DNA from: Paenibacillus beijingensis
GTDB taxonomy: Bacteria > Bacillota > Bacilli > Paenibacillales > Paenibacillaceae
Reading direction: 5' to 3'
Assembly (NCBI RefSeq): GCF_000961095.1
Contig: NZ_CP011058.1
Location: 3,003,501-3,067,500, forward strand
Length of the DNA: 64,000 nucleotides
Position 1 is the stretch's first letter. The number at the start of each line of letters is the position of its first letter. This document shows, piece after piece, positions 16,648-25,838 of this stretch. The position numbers and the translations under genes are program-made. Below the pieces are notes generated by a model. It was given only the letters and a program-made list of their open reading frames with translations, had not been told where the DNA came from and did no database searches.

Positions 16648-18386
16648 TGACGATGGTTCCGGTGTTAAAAGATGTCTATCCGCTCAAAGCGCAGTATATG
16701 AAAGGCGAGCCGGTTGAAATCGCGATCGAAATCGAAAATTTTTACGATTACGACTATTCGGTGCAGCTGGAAATCGGCATCATGGATTTGAACCGTACGC
16801 TGTCCTTGGAAACGATTGTGCTGAAGCTTCCTCCGCAGGCGGTCATGACTCATGTGCTGACAACGGGGCCGTACCAGACGAAAATGGGCGGTTTTGGCGT
16901 CGATGTGCTGCTGCACGGGGGAGAAGCGGAGCCGCAGCGGCTGTCGGGTTCTTTCGACGTCGTTGCCGACTGGCGGAAATCGCTGCGGTACGGATTTTTG
17001 AGCGATTTCCATCCGCGGGAGGCGGGCGACGAGCAGGATGTCGCGCTGCTGAATAAGCTGCATCTCAATTTGGTGCAGTTCTACGATTGGATGTACCGCC
17101 ATGACGATCTCGTCTCGCCCGAAGAAGTGTTCACCGATTTGATGGGCAGGGAACTGAGCCTGGGCGTCGTGAAGAAAAAGATCGAGCTCTGCCATAGGTA
17201 CGGGATGAAGGCGATCGCGTACGGAGCGGTTTATGCCGCCAGCCGGGCCTTCTACGATCGGCATCCGGACTGGGCGCTGTATTATAACAACGGCAAAGTC
17301 ATCGACTTTATCGATATCTTCTGCATTATGAATATTGCGGAGCAGTCCCCTTGGCACCGCCACATTATCGCCGAATACCGGAAAGCGGTGGAGCAGGTCG
17401 ATTTCGACGGCATCCATATGGACACTTACGGCTATCCGAAGACAGGATTTTCCAGGCTCGGCGGCGAGCTGAAGCCGGAGCGTCTGGACGGGCAGTTTCC
17501 CGTGCTGATTGCGAATACCCGCAGGGAGCTGGAGCAGGTCAGGGACGACGTCTGCCTTATTTTCAACAACGTCGGCAACTGGCCGGTCGACACGGTAGCG
17601 GCCGCTCCGCAGGATGCCGTCTACATTGAAGTCTGGAACCCGTACGAGCGGTACCATCACATTGCGCAGATTATTGCCTGGGCGCAGCAGCACGGCGGCG
17701 GCAAACCGGTCATTTTGGCCGCTTATTTGGCGCCGTTCCGGCTCGAGCCGGCCGAACAGATCGACCGGGCGCACGTGTCCGCGCTGCTGCTGTCCGCCGT
17801 TATTTTCTCCCATGGGGCGAACCATCTGCTGCTCGGGGAAAACGGCGGCGTGCTGACGCAGGGCTATTATGCCGACTATTCGGTCGCATCGGACGCTTTC
17901 ATCCGCGAAATCCGCAATTATTACGATTTCATGATCCGTTATTTGCACGTGCTGTACGCACCGTCGCTGCGCGACGTGTCGATGACCCATGTCGAGGGGG
18001 ACAACCTCGAGTATGTGTTCGCCGGCGCGCCGATGTCCACCTACGGCGAAGCCGGCAAGGTGTGGACGGTCGTCCGGGAAAACGAAGCGTACAAGCTGAT
18101 CAGCTTCATTAACATGACGAACAATGATGAGGATTATTGGAACCGGGGGAAAAAGCGGCCGGCCCCTCAAGGCCCGGTTACGGTACGCATTCTGATGGAC
18201 CGCGAAGCCGAGTCCGTGTTCATCGCCAGCCCGGATGCGGGCATGGGTGCGCCGCGAGAGGTTGCCGCCGTATACGAGGACAGCCCGCGCGGCTTAACGC
18301 TCACGGTTACGATACCGGAGCTGCATATATGGGATTTACTGGTGGTGGAAAAAGGAGAAAAAGGAGCGCTTCGCGGGCAGGTTTGA
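16647..18386 (+). CDS. Cytoplasmic GH66 enzyme, predicted CI-dextranase / endodextranase
   Basis: Glycoside hydrolase family 66 protein of 579 residues, without a signal peptide or carbohydrate-binding module. It has an N-terminal immunoglobulin-like domain (about 1-110), the (beta/alpha)8 barrel, and a C-terminal beta domain. Predicted nucleophile Asp259 is in FDGIHMDTYG; the acid/base Glu328 is in VYIEVWNPY. Both fit the GH66 Asp/Glu pair spaced by about 70 residues. It should hydrolyse alpha-1,6 linkages of imported linear or cyclic isomalto-oligosaccharides. GTG 16644, ATG 16647 and ATG 16653 are all possible starts. The last few codons lie in repeat copy A, so the repeat supplies the C-terminus. 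Confidence 0.9.
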   Translation: MTMVPVLKDVYPLKAQYMKGEPVEIAIEIENFYDYDYSVQLEIGIMDLNRTLSLETIVLKLPPQAVMTHVLTTGPYQTKMGGFGVDVLLHGGEAEPQRLSGSFDVVADWRKSLRYGFLSDFHPREAGDEQDVALLNKLHLNLVQFYDWMYRHDDLVSPEEVFTDLMGRELSLGVVKKKIELCHRYGMKAIAYGAVYAASRAFYDRHPDWALYYNNGKVIDFIDIFCIMNIAEQSPWHRHIIAEYRKAVEQVDFDGIHMDTYGYPKTGFSRLGGELKPERLDGQFPVLIANTRRELEQVRDDVCLIFNNVGNWPVDTVAAAPQDAVYIEVWNPYERYHHIAQIIAWAQQHGGGKPVILAAYLAPFRLEPAEQIDRAHVSALLLSAVIFSHGANHLLLGENGGVLTQGYYADYSVASDAFIREIRNYYDFMIRYLHVLYAPSLRDVSMTHVEGDNLEYVFAGAPMSTYGEAGKVWTVVRENEAYKLISFINMTNNDEDYWNRGKKRPAPQGPVTVRILMDREAESVFIASPDAGMGAPREVAAVYEDSPRGLTLTVTIPELHIWDLLVVEKGEKGALRGQV

Positions 18387-18573
18387 TCTTCCGATCGCCA
18401 CCGTCCCCGGATTCTTGGATTCGATAAACCCTTACAGGGTTAGAATCCGGGGACAAAAGCGACCGCTACGCTTCTCCAGATTCAAACCCGCCCGCTGCGC
18501 TTTCCTTTTTCGGAGGAAAGGGGAGAGGGGCGGCTAGCGCGGAATTGCCGCTTGCCGGGAGAGAAAGCGGAAA
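18363..18573. repeat. Palindromic intergenic repeat, copy A (long form)
   Basis: About 210 bases, nearly identical to copy B. Core dyad: CGGATTCT...AACCCT / AGGGTT...AGAATCCG. Outer arms: GGGCAGGTTTGA and TTCAAACCCGCCC. A shared right extension of about 80 bases contains TTTCCTTTTTCGGAGGAAAG. It begins inside the 3' end of the cytoplasmic GH66 gene. Confidence 0.85.
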
Positions 18574-18628
18574 AGCAGCCGCTGCACGGGCAGGAGAAAA
18601 CGGAGTCGCTCCGCGAGGAGAGGAATAA

Positions 18629-18841
18629 GGAGTGCTCCGCGGGCAGGTTTGATCTTCCGATCGCTGTTGTGGCCGGATTCTTGGATTCAATAAACCCTTA
18701 GCAGGGTTAGAATCCGTCCACAAAGGCGAACGCTAACGCTTCTCCAGATTCAAACCTGCCCGCTACGCTTTCCTTTTTCGGAGGAAAGGGCAGGGGCGGC
18801 TAGCGCGGGATTACCGCTTGCCGGGAGAGAGAAGGCGGAAG
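18629..18841. repeat. Palindromic intergenic repeat, copy B (long form)
   Basis: Direct repeat of copy A, starting 266 bases further on. The arms are GGGCAGGTTTGA and TTCAAACCTGCCC, a better match to each other than in copy A. It keeps the same right extension and ends near 18841. Confidence 0.85.
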
Positions 18842-19204
18842 AGGAGCCCTGCGCGGACACAGGAGCTGCTATTTCCCTCCAAACACTCGTTTTTTGCATG
18901 TAAGCGGACCTAGGAGCCGTTAATAGCTGTGAATCCTCACAAATTGGCTAATTTCTGAACGAATAACGGCTTCTCTGTCCGCAAATGTTGCAGATGAGCG
19001 GTCTCTGCAGGAAATAACGGCTTTACGGTCCGTCTAAGGGTAACCAAGAGCATCCAAGAGCATCTTGTGCCGTTTTTTTGCCGAAAGCTTGCGGCTGCGC
19101 TGTTTCGGATTCAATTGGCCTGCTGCGCCTATCTGTAGGAAGGCGGGCTATTTTTCACGAAGATTTTTTGAAAAGCCAATTTTGAACGAGAAGGGAGAAT
19201 CGTA
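18842..19204. other. Intergenic region with CCGTTA/TAACGG motifs ahead of the secreted GH66 gene
   Basis: No gene is seen. The hexamer occurs at 18917-18922, 18964-18969 and 19015-19020, the last two in a shared context AATAACGGCTT. AAGGGAG at 19190-19196 is the ribosome site of the next gene. No clear promoter was found. Confidence 0.5.
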
Positions 19205-22111
19205 ATGAAGCAAATGAACGCCAGATCTTGTTTGGCTTTGCTCGTCTCGCTTTTGTTATTGTCGGGGGTCGTCCCGCTCCCGGCGAAGGCGGCTGCAAGC
19301 GGAATGATCAAACGGGTGTATACCGATAAAGCGAGGTACAACCCCGGAAGCAGCGCCGTGATCAAGGTGGACATGAAAAATGATTCCGGTTCCGCGTATA
19401 ACGGCAGCGTTAATTTGACGATTCATCATCTTGAGACGCAGGTGTATCAGACGAGTCAGACAGTTAGTCTGTCCGCTGGAGCTTCAACAACGGTAACGTT
19501 TAACTGGACGGTCCCGAACCAGGATTTCAAGGGATATTTTGTAAGCGTTTCCGCGGGATCGTCAGCCGGAGCGACGGCTATCGATGTATCCAGCAAGTGG
19601 ACAAGGTATCCGCGTTACGGATATATGACGGAATTCCCGGTTGGCGAGTCCTCGTCGGCTACGGATGCCCGGGTGAAACAAACGGTGGAGGATTACCATA
19701 CGAACGCGTTTCAATTGTACGACTGGATGTGGCGGCACGAAAACATGATCAAGCGGACGAACGGAACCGTCGACAGCTCCTGGACCGATTGGAGCGGCAA
19801 ACATACGATGTCGTGGCCGACGATCCAAAATTTGATCTCGTCCATGCATAACTACAATGCGGCCGCGATGCCGTATACGATGACCTATGCGGCGCTGCAG
19901 GATTACGAGAATATTTCCGGCGTCAGCCCACAGTGGGGCATGTTCCATGATAACCTGCACCAGAGCCAGCTCGGCTTCGACTTCGACGACAACAATCCGA
20001 ATACGGACATGTGGCTGTTCAATCCGGCGAGCAGCGGCTGGCAAAACTATATTTTCGGACAATACCGCGATATTATCGCCACGGCCGGCTTTGACGGCGT
20101 CCACCTGGATCAAATGGGCGAGCGTTCCGATCCGTACGATTATAACGGCGGCACGATCGACCTGGACAAAAGTTTTTCCGGATTCATCAACAATTTGCGC
20201 GGCAATTTGAACAGCAACGGTTACGCGGACAAAGTGATCACGTTCAACAACGTCGACGGGGCTTCAACCGGATGGGCGTTCAACGACGTGACGAAAAACG
20301 CGAACTATGACTTCAGCTACACCGAAATATGGGGGCATGCGGACGATTATATCGAGCTGAAAGATTTGATCGACCAAGGCAGGCGCAACAACGGCCAAAA
20401 AGCGATGGTGCTGGCGGCTTATATGAATTTTGAAGAAAATACGGGCACCCGCTACGAGGCGGAGTCGGCTTCGCTGAACGGCGTGAACGTAAACACGAAT
20501 CATCCCGGATATACGGGCAGCGGTTTTGTTGACGGCTTCGGGGAGACCGGCGATTATGTCCAGTTTACGATTTCGGTGCCGGAGGAAGGCTGGTACGGTC
20601 TCGTATTCGACTACGCCAACGATACCGGAACGAACAACTCCCGCAGCTTGTATGTAGACGGCACATTCGTCAAGCAGCTGAAATATTTCCTGGATCAGCC
20701 GAATTGGGACACCTGGAAATTTGACGAATCGGCAACCGTCTGGCTGACCCCGGGCACGCATACGGTGAAACTTGCCAAAGAGGCGAACGATACCGGCTAT
20801 ATTAATCTCGACAGCCTCACGCTGGGCACGTTCAATGAACCGTCCGTTCGGTTGACGCAGGCAGCGATTGCGGCAAGCGGCGCGCTCCGCATTGAAATGG
20901 GAGAAGGCGACCAAATGCTCGGCCATCCTTACTTTCCGAACCGCGCCAAGCAAATGCGCAACAGTTTGAAGGAAGCGACAAAGGACTACTACAATTTTAT
21001 AACGGCCTACGAAAATTTATTGTATGACCCGGATGTGTTCAACAACGATTCCGGTAGCCAGTTTGTGGAGATTGCGGGGCAGTCCGTGAGCGGCGAAGGG
21101 GCGGCCGGTTCGGTGTGGCAGATGATGAAACGAAGCCCGGATTATACAATCGTCCATTTGATCAACCTGCTGAACAGCACCGATACGAAATGGAGGAACT
21201 CCGACAATGCGCCGACTACGCTGACGAATCAGGCGGTAAAAGTGTATATCGGCGGCGACGAGTCGATCTCGAACGTATATTTGGCGTCACCGGAAATTTC
21301 GATGGGGGCTACCCAGGAGCTTTCGTTCACGACCGGTACCGACAGCAAAGGGAAGTACGTCTCCTTCACGCTGCCGTCCCTTCAATATTGGGATATGGTC
21401 TACATGAAGCGCTCTCTGACGGCGCCGACGAACGATATTTATGAAGCCGAAAACGCGGTGAAAGTTAATTTGGGCGTGAATACCGATCATTCCGGGTATA
21501 CCGGCAGCGGATATGTCGATCAATTCGCCGATGTGAACGACGGGCTTGCGTTTACGGTAAAAGCGGCAACGACCGACGATCACGTGCTGCGGTTCCGGTA
21601 CGCGAACGGAGGGTCCGATGCAACCCGCGACGTTTTCGTGGACGGAGTTTTTGCCGGCACGATCGGCTTTAAAGGATTAGGAGACTGGGATACTTGGGGC
21701 TTCGGAGAGCTGACCGTTTCATTGAAGCAGGGCGTTCATACCGTAACGCTTTGGAAACGGGTCTCGAATACCGGAGCGATTAATTTGGATCATTTGGACT
21801 TGGATAAAACGTATGTCTGGCAGTTTGACCGTCAAATCACCTCGGTTCCCGCCGGTTACCGGGTCACGTTCCGGACGGGCGCGTCGGGATGGGTGCACTC
21901 GGGAACGAACAATTGGCAAAACGTTACCGATTCAATGATGCGGCCTAACGGATCGGGCAACGATGACCTGGACTACGAAATTTCCGTTGGGCCGTTCGCA
22001 TCGGGCACGACCGTCGATGCCACGTTCCTGTGGGACGACAATGGAAACGGCGTGCTTGAGGAGAGCACCGACCGCTGGGAAGGAACGGATTTTCATATTT
22101 CGGTAGAGTGA
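19205..22111 (+). CDS. cit: Secreted cycloisomaltooligosaccharide glucanotransferase (GH66 with two CBM35)
   Basis: Makes cyclic isomalto-oligosaccharides from alpha-1,6-glucan outside the cell. It has 968 residues, close to known CITases (about 970). Order of parts: signal peptide ending near AKAAA (about 30); N-terminal beta domain; GH66 barrel with nucleophile Asp302 (FDGVHLDQMG) and acid/base Glu374 (SYTEIWGHADDY). A CBM35 at about 417-549 (YEAESASLNGVNV...) is inserted in the barrel region, the feature that separates CITases from dextranases. A second CBM35 lies at about 743-866 (YEAENAVKVNLGV...), with a C-terminal beta domain at about 868-968. AAGGGAG supports the start. It is flanked by palindromic repeats on both sides. 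A large secreted dextranase is the alternative. Confidence 0.88.
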   Translation: MKQMNARSCLALLVSLLLLSGVVPLPAKAAASGMIKRVYTDKARYNPGSSAVIKVDMKNDSGSAYNGSVNLTIHHLETQVYQTSQTVSLSAGASTTVTFNWTVPNQDFKGYFVSVSAGSSAGATAIDVSSKWTRYPRYGYMTEFPVGESSSATDARVKQTVEDYHTNAFQLYDWMWRHENMIKRTNGTVDSSWTDWSGKHTMSWPTIQNLISSMHNYNAAAMPYTMTYAALQDYENISGVSPQWGMFHDNLHQSQLGFDFDDNNPNTDMWLFNPASSGWQNYIFGQYRDIIATAGFDGVHLDQMGERSDPYDYNGGTIDLDKSFSGFINNLRGNLNSNGYADKVITFNNVDGASTGWAFNDVTKNANYDFSYTEIWGHADDYIELKDLIDQGRRNNGQKAMVLAAYMNFEENTGTRYEAESASLNGVNVNTNHPGYTGSGFVDGFGETGDYVQFTISVPEEGWYGLVFDYANDTGTNNSRSLYVDGTFVKQLKYFLDQPNWDTWKFDESATVWLTPGTHTVKLAKEANDTGYINLDSLTLGTFNEPSVRLTQAAIAASGALRIEMGEGDQMLGHPYFPNRAKQMRNSLKEATKDYYNFITAYENLLYDPDVFNNDSGSQFVEIAGQSVSGEGAAGSVWQMMKRSPDYTIVHLINLLNSTDTKWRNSDNAPTTLTNQAVKVYIGGDESISNVYLASPEISMGATQELSFTTGTDSKGKYVSFTLPSLQYWDMVYMKRSLTAPTNDIYEAENAVKVNLGVNTDHSGYTGSGYVDQFADVNDGLAFTVKAATTDDHVLRFRYANGGSDATRDVFVDGVFAGTIGFKGLGDWDTWGFGELTVSLKQGVHTVTLWKRVSNTGAINLDHLDLDKTYVWQFDRQITSVPAGYRVTFRTGASGWVHSGTNNWQNVTDSMMRPNGSGNDDLDYEISVGPFASGTTVDATFLWDDNGNGVLEESTDRWEGTDFHISVE

Positions 22112-22130
22112 AAAAGGAAGGCGCTATGCA

Positions 22131-22249
22131 GGATGGTTTGATCTTCCGATCGCTGTTGTGGCCGGATTCTTGAATTCGATAAACCCTTAGCAGGGTTAGA
22201 ATCCGTCCACAAAGGCGAACGCTGACGCTTCTCCAGATTCAAGCCATCC
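22131..22249. repeat. Palindromic intergenic repeat, copy C (short form)
   Basis: Same core as copies A and B, but the outer arms are GGATGGTTTGA and TTCAAGCCATCC. Both arms changed relative to the other copies while staying complementary. It lacks the right extension. It starts 19 bases after the CITase stop codon. Confidence 0.85.
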
Positions 22250-22312
22250 CGCGCCGTCGCGCCTCCCGCGGGAAACTGCGCGAGGCCAAATCTCCACATT
22301 TAAACAGCAGCA

Positions 22313-22345
22313 AAGCGGCAGCATTCGAAAGGGATGCCGCCGCTT
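22313..22345 (+). terminator. Possible transcription-end hairpin after the CITase gene
   Basis: AAGCGGCAGCAT pairs imperfectly with ATGCCGCCGCTT around a nine-base loop. There is no T-run, so this may be only a structured 3' end. Confidence 0.3.
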
Positions 22346-22396
22346 AACCTGCCTCTGCTTTAAATGCCTCTTTCACCACCCACTTGACTTTTCTTT

Positions 22397-22410
22397 AGAA
22401 AGCGGTTTCA
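22397..22410 (+). promoter_or_regulatory. cre-like CcpA site in the promoter of the GH27/GH31 gene
   Basis: AGAAAGCGGTTTCA matches the cre consensus TGWAANCGNTNWCA at 13 of 14 positions. It starts eight bases after a TTGACT -35 box at 22384-22389, so it would sit between -35 and -10 and block transcription when glucose is present. The -10 box itself is weak. Confidence 0.5.
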
Positions 22411-22463
22411 TTTTCCGGGAAATTTTAATAGCGGAAAAATTTCAATAAATAAGGAGGATGAAC

Positions 22464-25400
22464 ATGAAACGCGTTTTGACGCGAGAGCTATCAAAATTTT
22501 TGATCGGTTTGTTGGCCGTGATCCTCTGCTTTAGCTTGGCGGCGGGAACAGGATTTGCCCGGGACAGTGCAGCGACCCGCAAAGGCGTGCCGCCGCTGTA
22601 CTGGATGGCATATGAAACGCCGTTTACGACGAACACGCCGCTTACGGAAGCCCGCTGGAAAGCGAATGTGGACTGGTTTGCGGCGAATTTTTTGCCTTAC
22701 GGCTACGATATGGTCAGCACGGACGGCTGGATCGAAGGCGCGACGATGACGAACGCGAACGGATATATTTTAAGCTACAACGATTCGTGGATCACGAACA
22801 ACCCTGCGTCGGAAACGGTTACGGGCACCGACACGTGGGCCGATTGGGGCGGCTATGTGCAGAGCAAAGGGCTCAAGCTGGGCGTCTATTACAATCCGCT
22901 CTGGGTTTCGCCGTTCGCCGTTGAGGATACGAGCAAAAAGGTGGCCGGCAGGCCGGGCATCAGCATCCGCGACATTGTGGACTTGAATTACGACTGCGAC
23001 GGCGACGGCATCGCCGACGGCGACCGGTTCAATACGGGACAGCCGAATCCGCTCTATTGGGTCGATGTGACGAAACCGGGAGCCGAGGAATACGTGAAGG
23101 GCTACGTCAACTATTTCAAATCGATCGGCGCGAAGTTTCTGAGGGTCGATTTTCTGTCCTGGTACGAGAACGGCAAAGAAGGAACGACGCCGTTAACGTG
23201 CAAAAAAGACGAGAACGGCAACGGCTACGGCCAGCAAAAAGATCACGGGCGCGCCAATTACGAGACAGCGCTGCGCTGGATGTCCGAAGCGGCCGGAGAC
23301 GATTTGACGCTTAGCCTCGTCATGCCGCATCTGTACAATCACGGCGAGATTGAGAAAAAATACGGCGACATGATCCGCATTGACGAGGATGTGTTCGGCG
23401 GCGGCTGGGACCATATTAGCGGCAGAAGGCAAACGTGGAGGAACGGCTGGTCGCAGTGGGCCAATCCGTTTCAGGGACTGACGGGCTTTTCCGATCTGGC
23501 CGGACGCACCTCGATGATCAATGACGCCGATTTCCTGCGGATGAACACGTTCAGCGGCCCTTACGCGGACAACGAGCGGAAAACGGCCGTGTCGCTGCTG
23601 ACGATGGCCGGCGCTCCGATTGCCGTTGCGGATCAGTACGATACGATCGGATCATCCGCGCCGATTTATCAAAATCCGGAAATGATCGAGCTGCCGAAAA
23701 GCGGCTTTGCCGGAAAACCGGTCTACCTTAGCGGAGCGCCTTATGAACCGGAGACAGACGGGCAAAACGATACCGGCAGCCGCGATACCGAGCGCTGGGC
23801 GGGGCAGCTGCCGAATGGGGATTGGGTGGTCGGGCTGTTCAACCGCTCCGATGCGAACAAAACGCTCTCCATGAACTTTGCAAGCGTCCTTGGCCTGCAA
23901 ACGGATGCGCTCGTGCGCGACCTGTGGGCTCATGAGGAACTGGGCTACAAGACGTCACATTCGGTTGATCTGGCCCCTCACGACAGCTCTGTCTTTAAAG
24001 TGATCCCGAAAACATTCACCCGCAAATACGAAGCGGAAGTGACGGCACTAACGGGCGGCGCCTCGTTCAACAACGACCATACGGGATATTCCGCTTTCGG
24101 GTTTGCCCAGAAGCTGGACACTCCGGGGGCGAAAGCGACGTTTGCCATCGAAGTTCCGGAGGCGGGAACGTATAAGCTTAATCTGCGTTACGCGAATGCC
24201 AAAGGCGCGGACAGCACCGTCACGCTGCGCGTCGAAGATGCCGACAAGAACCAGATCGCGAGTCCGCATACCGTCGTGCTGCCGAATTTACCGGACTGGA
24301 ACACGTGGGCCGATAAAACGGAGTCCGTCACTTTGGCGAAAGGTCTTAATCTGGTTCAGCTCGATTTTACGTCCGGCGATACCGGCGGCATCAACCTCGA
24401 TTATATCGAGCTGCTAGGCCGAACAGGTAATGCCGCGGTCAATCCCGGGTTTGAAACCGGCGGCATCGACGGCTGGACGGAGTGGCATCCGGGCGGGCAG
24501 GCGGCCGCATACGGCGTCGACTCCGCCGACGTGCACGGCGGGACGAACAAGCTTTACTTTTATGCGGCATCGAAATACCAGCAGAGCATCCATCAGACGA
24601 TCAGCGGACTGGCAAACGGAACATATATCGTATCGGCATGGGTGAAGCGTCAGCATGCGGTACCGGATGTGTCCCGTATGGAAATTTCGCAGCACGGCAC
24701 GCCGCAGGTCAATGTCACCATTAACGGCAGCGGCCAGTATGAGCAAATTTCGGCAACCGTGCCGGTGACGAGCGGAACGCTGGACGTCGGTTTTTACGTC
24801 TCTTCGCCGGGCGGAACTTCGCTGCAGATCGACGATGTGCGGGTGGAACGGGCGGATATCCCGCTTTTCAACTCCGATTTCGCGGACGTTTACCATCATT
24901 GGTCGCGCAAGGGCGACATAGCCTATTCAAAAATCAGTGCCGAAGCGGGCGGCAATAAATATGCCGATTTGTACGGCACGCAGCCGTTCACGAACGATTT
25001 GTTCCAATATGCGAATTTGACGGCGGGGACGTACACGCTCCAGGCGAAGGTGCGACGCAGCGGCACATTCAACAATGCGGTCATCTACGCCGACGCCTCC
25101 GGACAGTCATACACGGCGGCCGTTCCCGCTTCTGCGGATTGGACGACGGTCACGATCCCCGGCATCGAAGTGACGGGAGAAGGCGAAGCGGCGAAGCTCG
25201 GCTTTTGGACCGATGCCGGTGCCGGCAGCTGGCTCCACATCGACGATGTGGAGCTGATTAAGAACGAACCCGGACAGCAGGCGATGGGCAGCTATGTATC
25301 CCATGCGCAGCAAGGCAATGCGGTCACGTTTACGCTCAGCAATACGCCGAAAGTGAGGATCGAGTTCATCAAACCGGAGATCGCCAAAGTATGGATGGAG

Positions 25401-25838
25401 CCGGGCGGCATGTTCGATAAAGACAGCTCGTTTACGGTCGACAGCGAGTCATCCGCTCCGGTATCTTACACGGTCAGCGACCAGGGCGGCTATATCCGCA
25501 TGATGTCGTCCGGCCTGACGGTACGCGTCAACAAATCGCCGTTCCGGATCGATTATTATGACGCTTCAAATACGAGTTACATCACAGGGGAGCGCAGCGC
25601 GTCCGGTCTTGCCTACGGATCGGGAACGAGAGTGTACGAGTATATGAACATGGATCCCGGCGAGCGGTTTTACGGACTCGGGATTGACCGCGATGCGCAG
25701 TCGCTCGACCGCCGCGGCAAAAGGGTCGTCATGGACAATGTAATGTCGGGCGGATACGGCGGCAATACGTCCGATATATCCGGCACATTTTTCACGAGCA
25801 CGAAAGGTTACGGCATTTTTTCGACAATACGTATATGA
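22464..25838 (+). CDS. Secreted GH27-like / CBM35 / GH31 enzyme, N-terminal part (frameshifted)
   Basis: N-terminal 1124 residues of a giant exoenzyme. ATG 22464 follows AAGGAGG by six bases and begins a signal peptide (cleavage near residue 30, GTGFA). Parts: a GH27-like barrel at about 35-500, as in alpha-galactosidase/isomalto-dextranase, with candidate nucleophile Asp229 (FLRVDFLSWY) and acid/base Asp307 (IRIDEDVFGGGW). Then CBM35 at about 521-652 (YEAEVTALTGGASF...) and two CBM4/9-like domains at about 656-799 and 801-932. The N-terminal beta domain of GH31 begins near 942. The frame ends at TGA 25836 in the middle of the GH31 domain. One extra T in the T6 run at 25816-25821 would restore ...GIFFDNTYMN... 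and join it to the next frame. Confidence 0.85.
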   Translation: MKRVLTRELSKFLIGLLAVILCFSLAAGTGFARDSAATRKGVPPLYWMAYETPFTTNTPLTEARWKANVDWFAANFLPYGYDMVSTDGWIEGATMTNANGYILSYNDSWITNNPASETVTGTDTWADWGGYVQSKGLKLGVYYNPLWVSPFAVEDTSKKVAGRPGISIRDIVDLNYDCDGDGIADGDRFNTGQPNPLYWVDVTKPGAEEYVKGYVNYFKSIGAKFLRVDFLSWYENGKEGTTPLTCKKDENGNGYGQQKDHGRANYETALRWMSEAAGDDLTLSLVMPHLYNHGEIEKKYGDMIRIDEDVFGGGWDHISGRRQTWRNGWSQWANPFQGLTGFSDLAGRTSMINDADFLRMNTFSGPYADNERKTAVSLLTMAGAPIAVADQYDTIGSSAPIYQNPEMIELPKSGFAGKPVYLSGAPYEPETDGQNDTGSRDTERWAGQLPNGDWVVGLFNRSDANKTLSMNFASVLGLQTDALVRDLWAHEELGYKTSHSVDLAPHDSSVFKVIPKTFTRKYEAEVTALTGGASFNNDHTGYSAFGFAQKLDTPGAKATFAIEVPEAGTYKLNLRYANAKGADSTVTLRVEDADKNQIASPHTVVLPNLPDWNTWADKTESVTLAKGLNLVQLDFTSGDTGGINLDYIELLGRTGNAAVNPGFETGGIDGWTEWHPGGQAAAYGVDSADVHGGTNKLYFYAASKYQQSIHQTISGLANGTYIVSAWVKRQHAVPDVSRMEISQHGTPQVNVTINGSGQYEQISATVPVTSGTLDVGFYVSSPGGTSLQIDDVRVERADIPLFNSDFADVYHHWSRKGDIAYSKISAEAGGNKYADLYGTQPFTNDLFQYANLTAGTYTLQAKVRRSGTFNNAVIYADASGQSYTAAVPASADWTTVTIPGIEVTGEGEAAKLGFWTDAGAGSWLHIDDVELIKNEPGQQAMGSYVSHAQQGNAVTFTLSNTPKVRIEFIKPEIAKVWMEPGGMFDKDSSFTVDSESSAPVSYTVSDQGGYIRMMSSGLTVRVNKSPFRIDYYDASNTSYITGERSASGLAYGSGTRVYEYMNMDPGERFYGLGIDRDAQSLDRRGKRVVMDNVMSGGYGGNTSDISGTFFTSTKGYGIFSTIRI
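25816..25821 (+). other. T6 run at the GH31 frameshift
   Basis: Zero-frame codons here are ATT TTT TCG. With seven Ts the reading becomes ATT TTT TTC GAC AAT, and the frame then stays open to 27688. A one-base deletion, either real or a sequencing error, is the simplest explanation. Confidence 0.8.

Noticed and set aside
16665..18170. Long open frame (501 codons) antisense to the cytoplasmic GH66 gene
   Set aside because: It is rich in Arg and His, has no domain, and mirrors a well-supported gene; high-GC codon use produces such open frames.
25816..25821. Programmed -1 ribosomal frameshift at the T6 run
   Set aside because: Zero-frame codons ATT TTT TCG do not form an X XXY YYZ slippery heptamer, no clear downstream pseudoknot was noted, and T6 is short for polymerase slippage. 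Kept only as a remote option.
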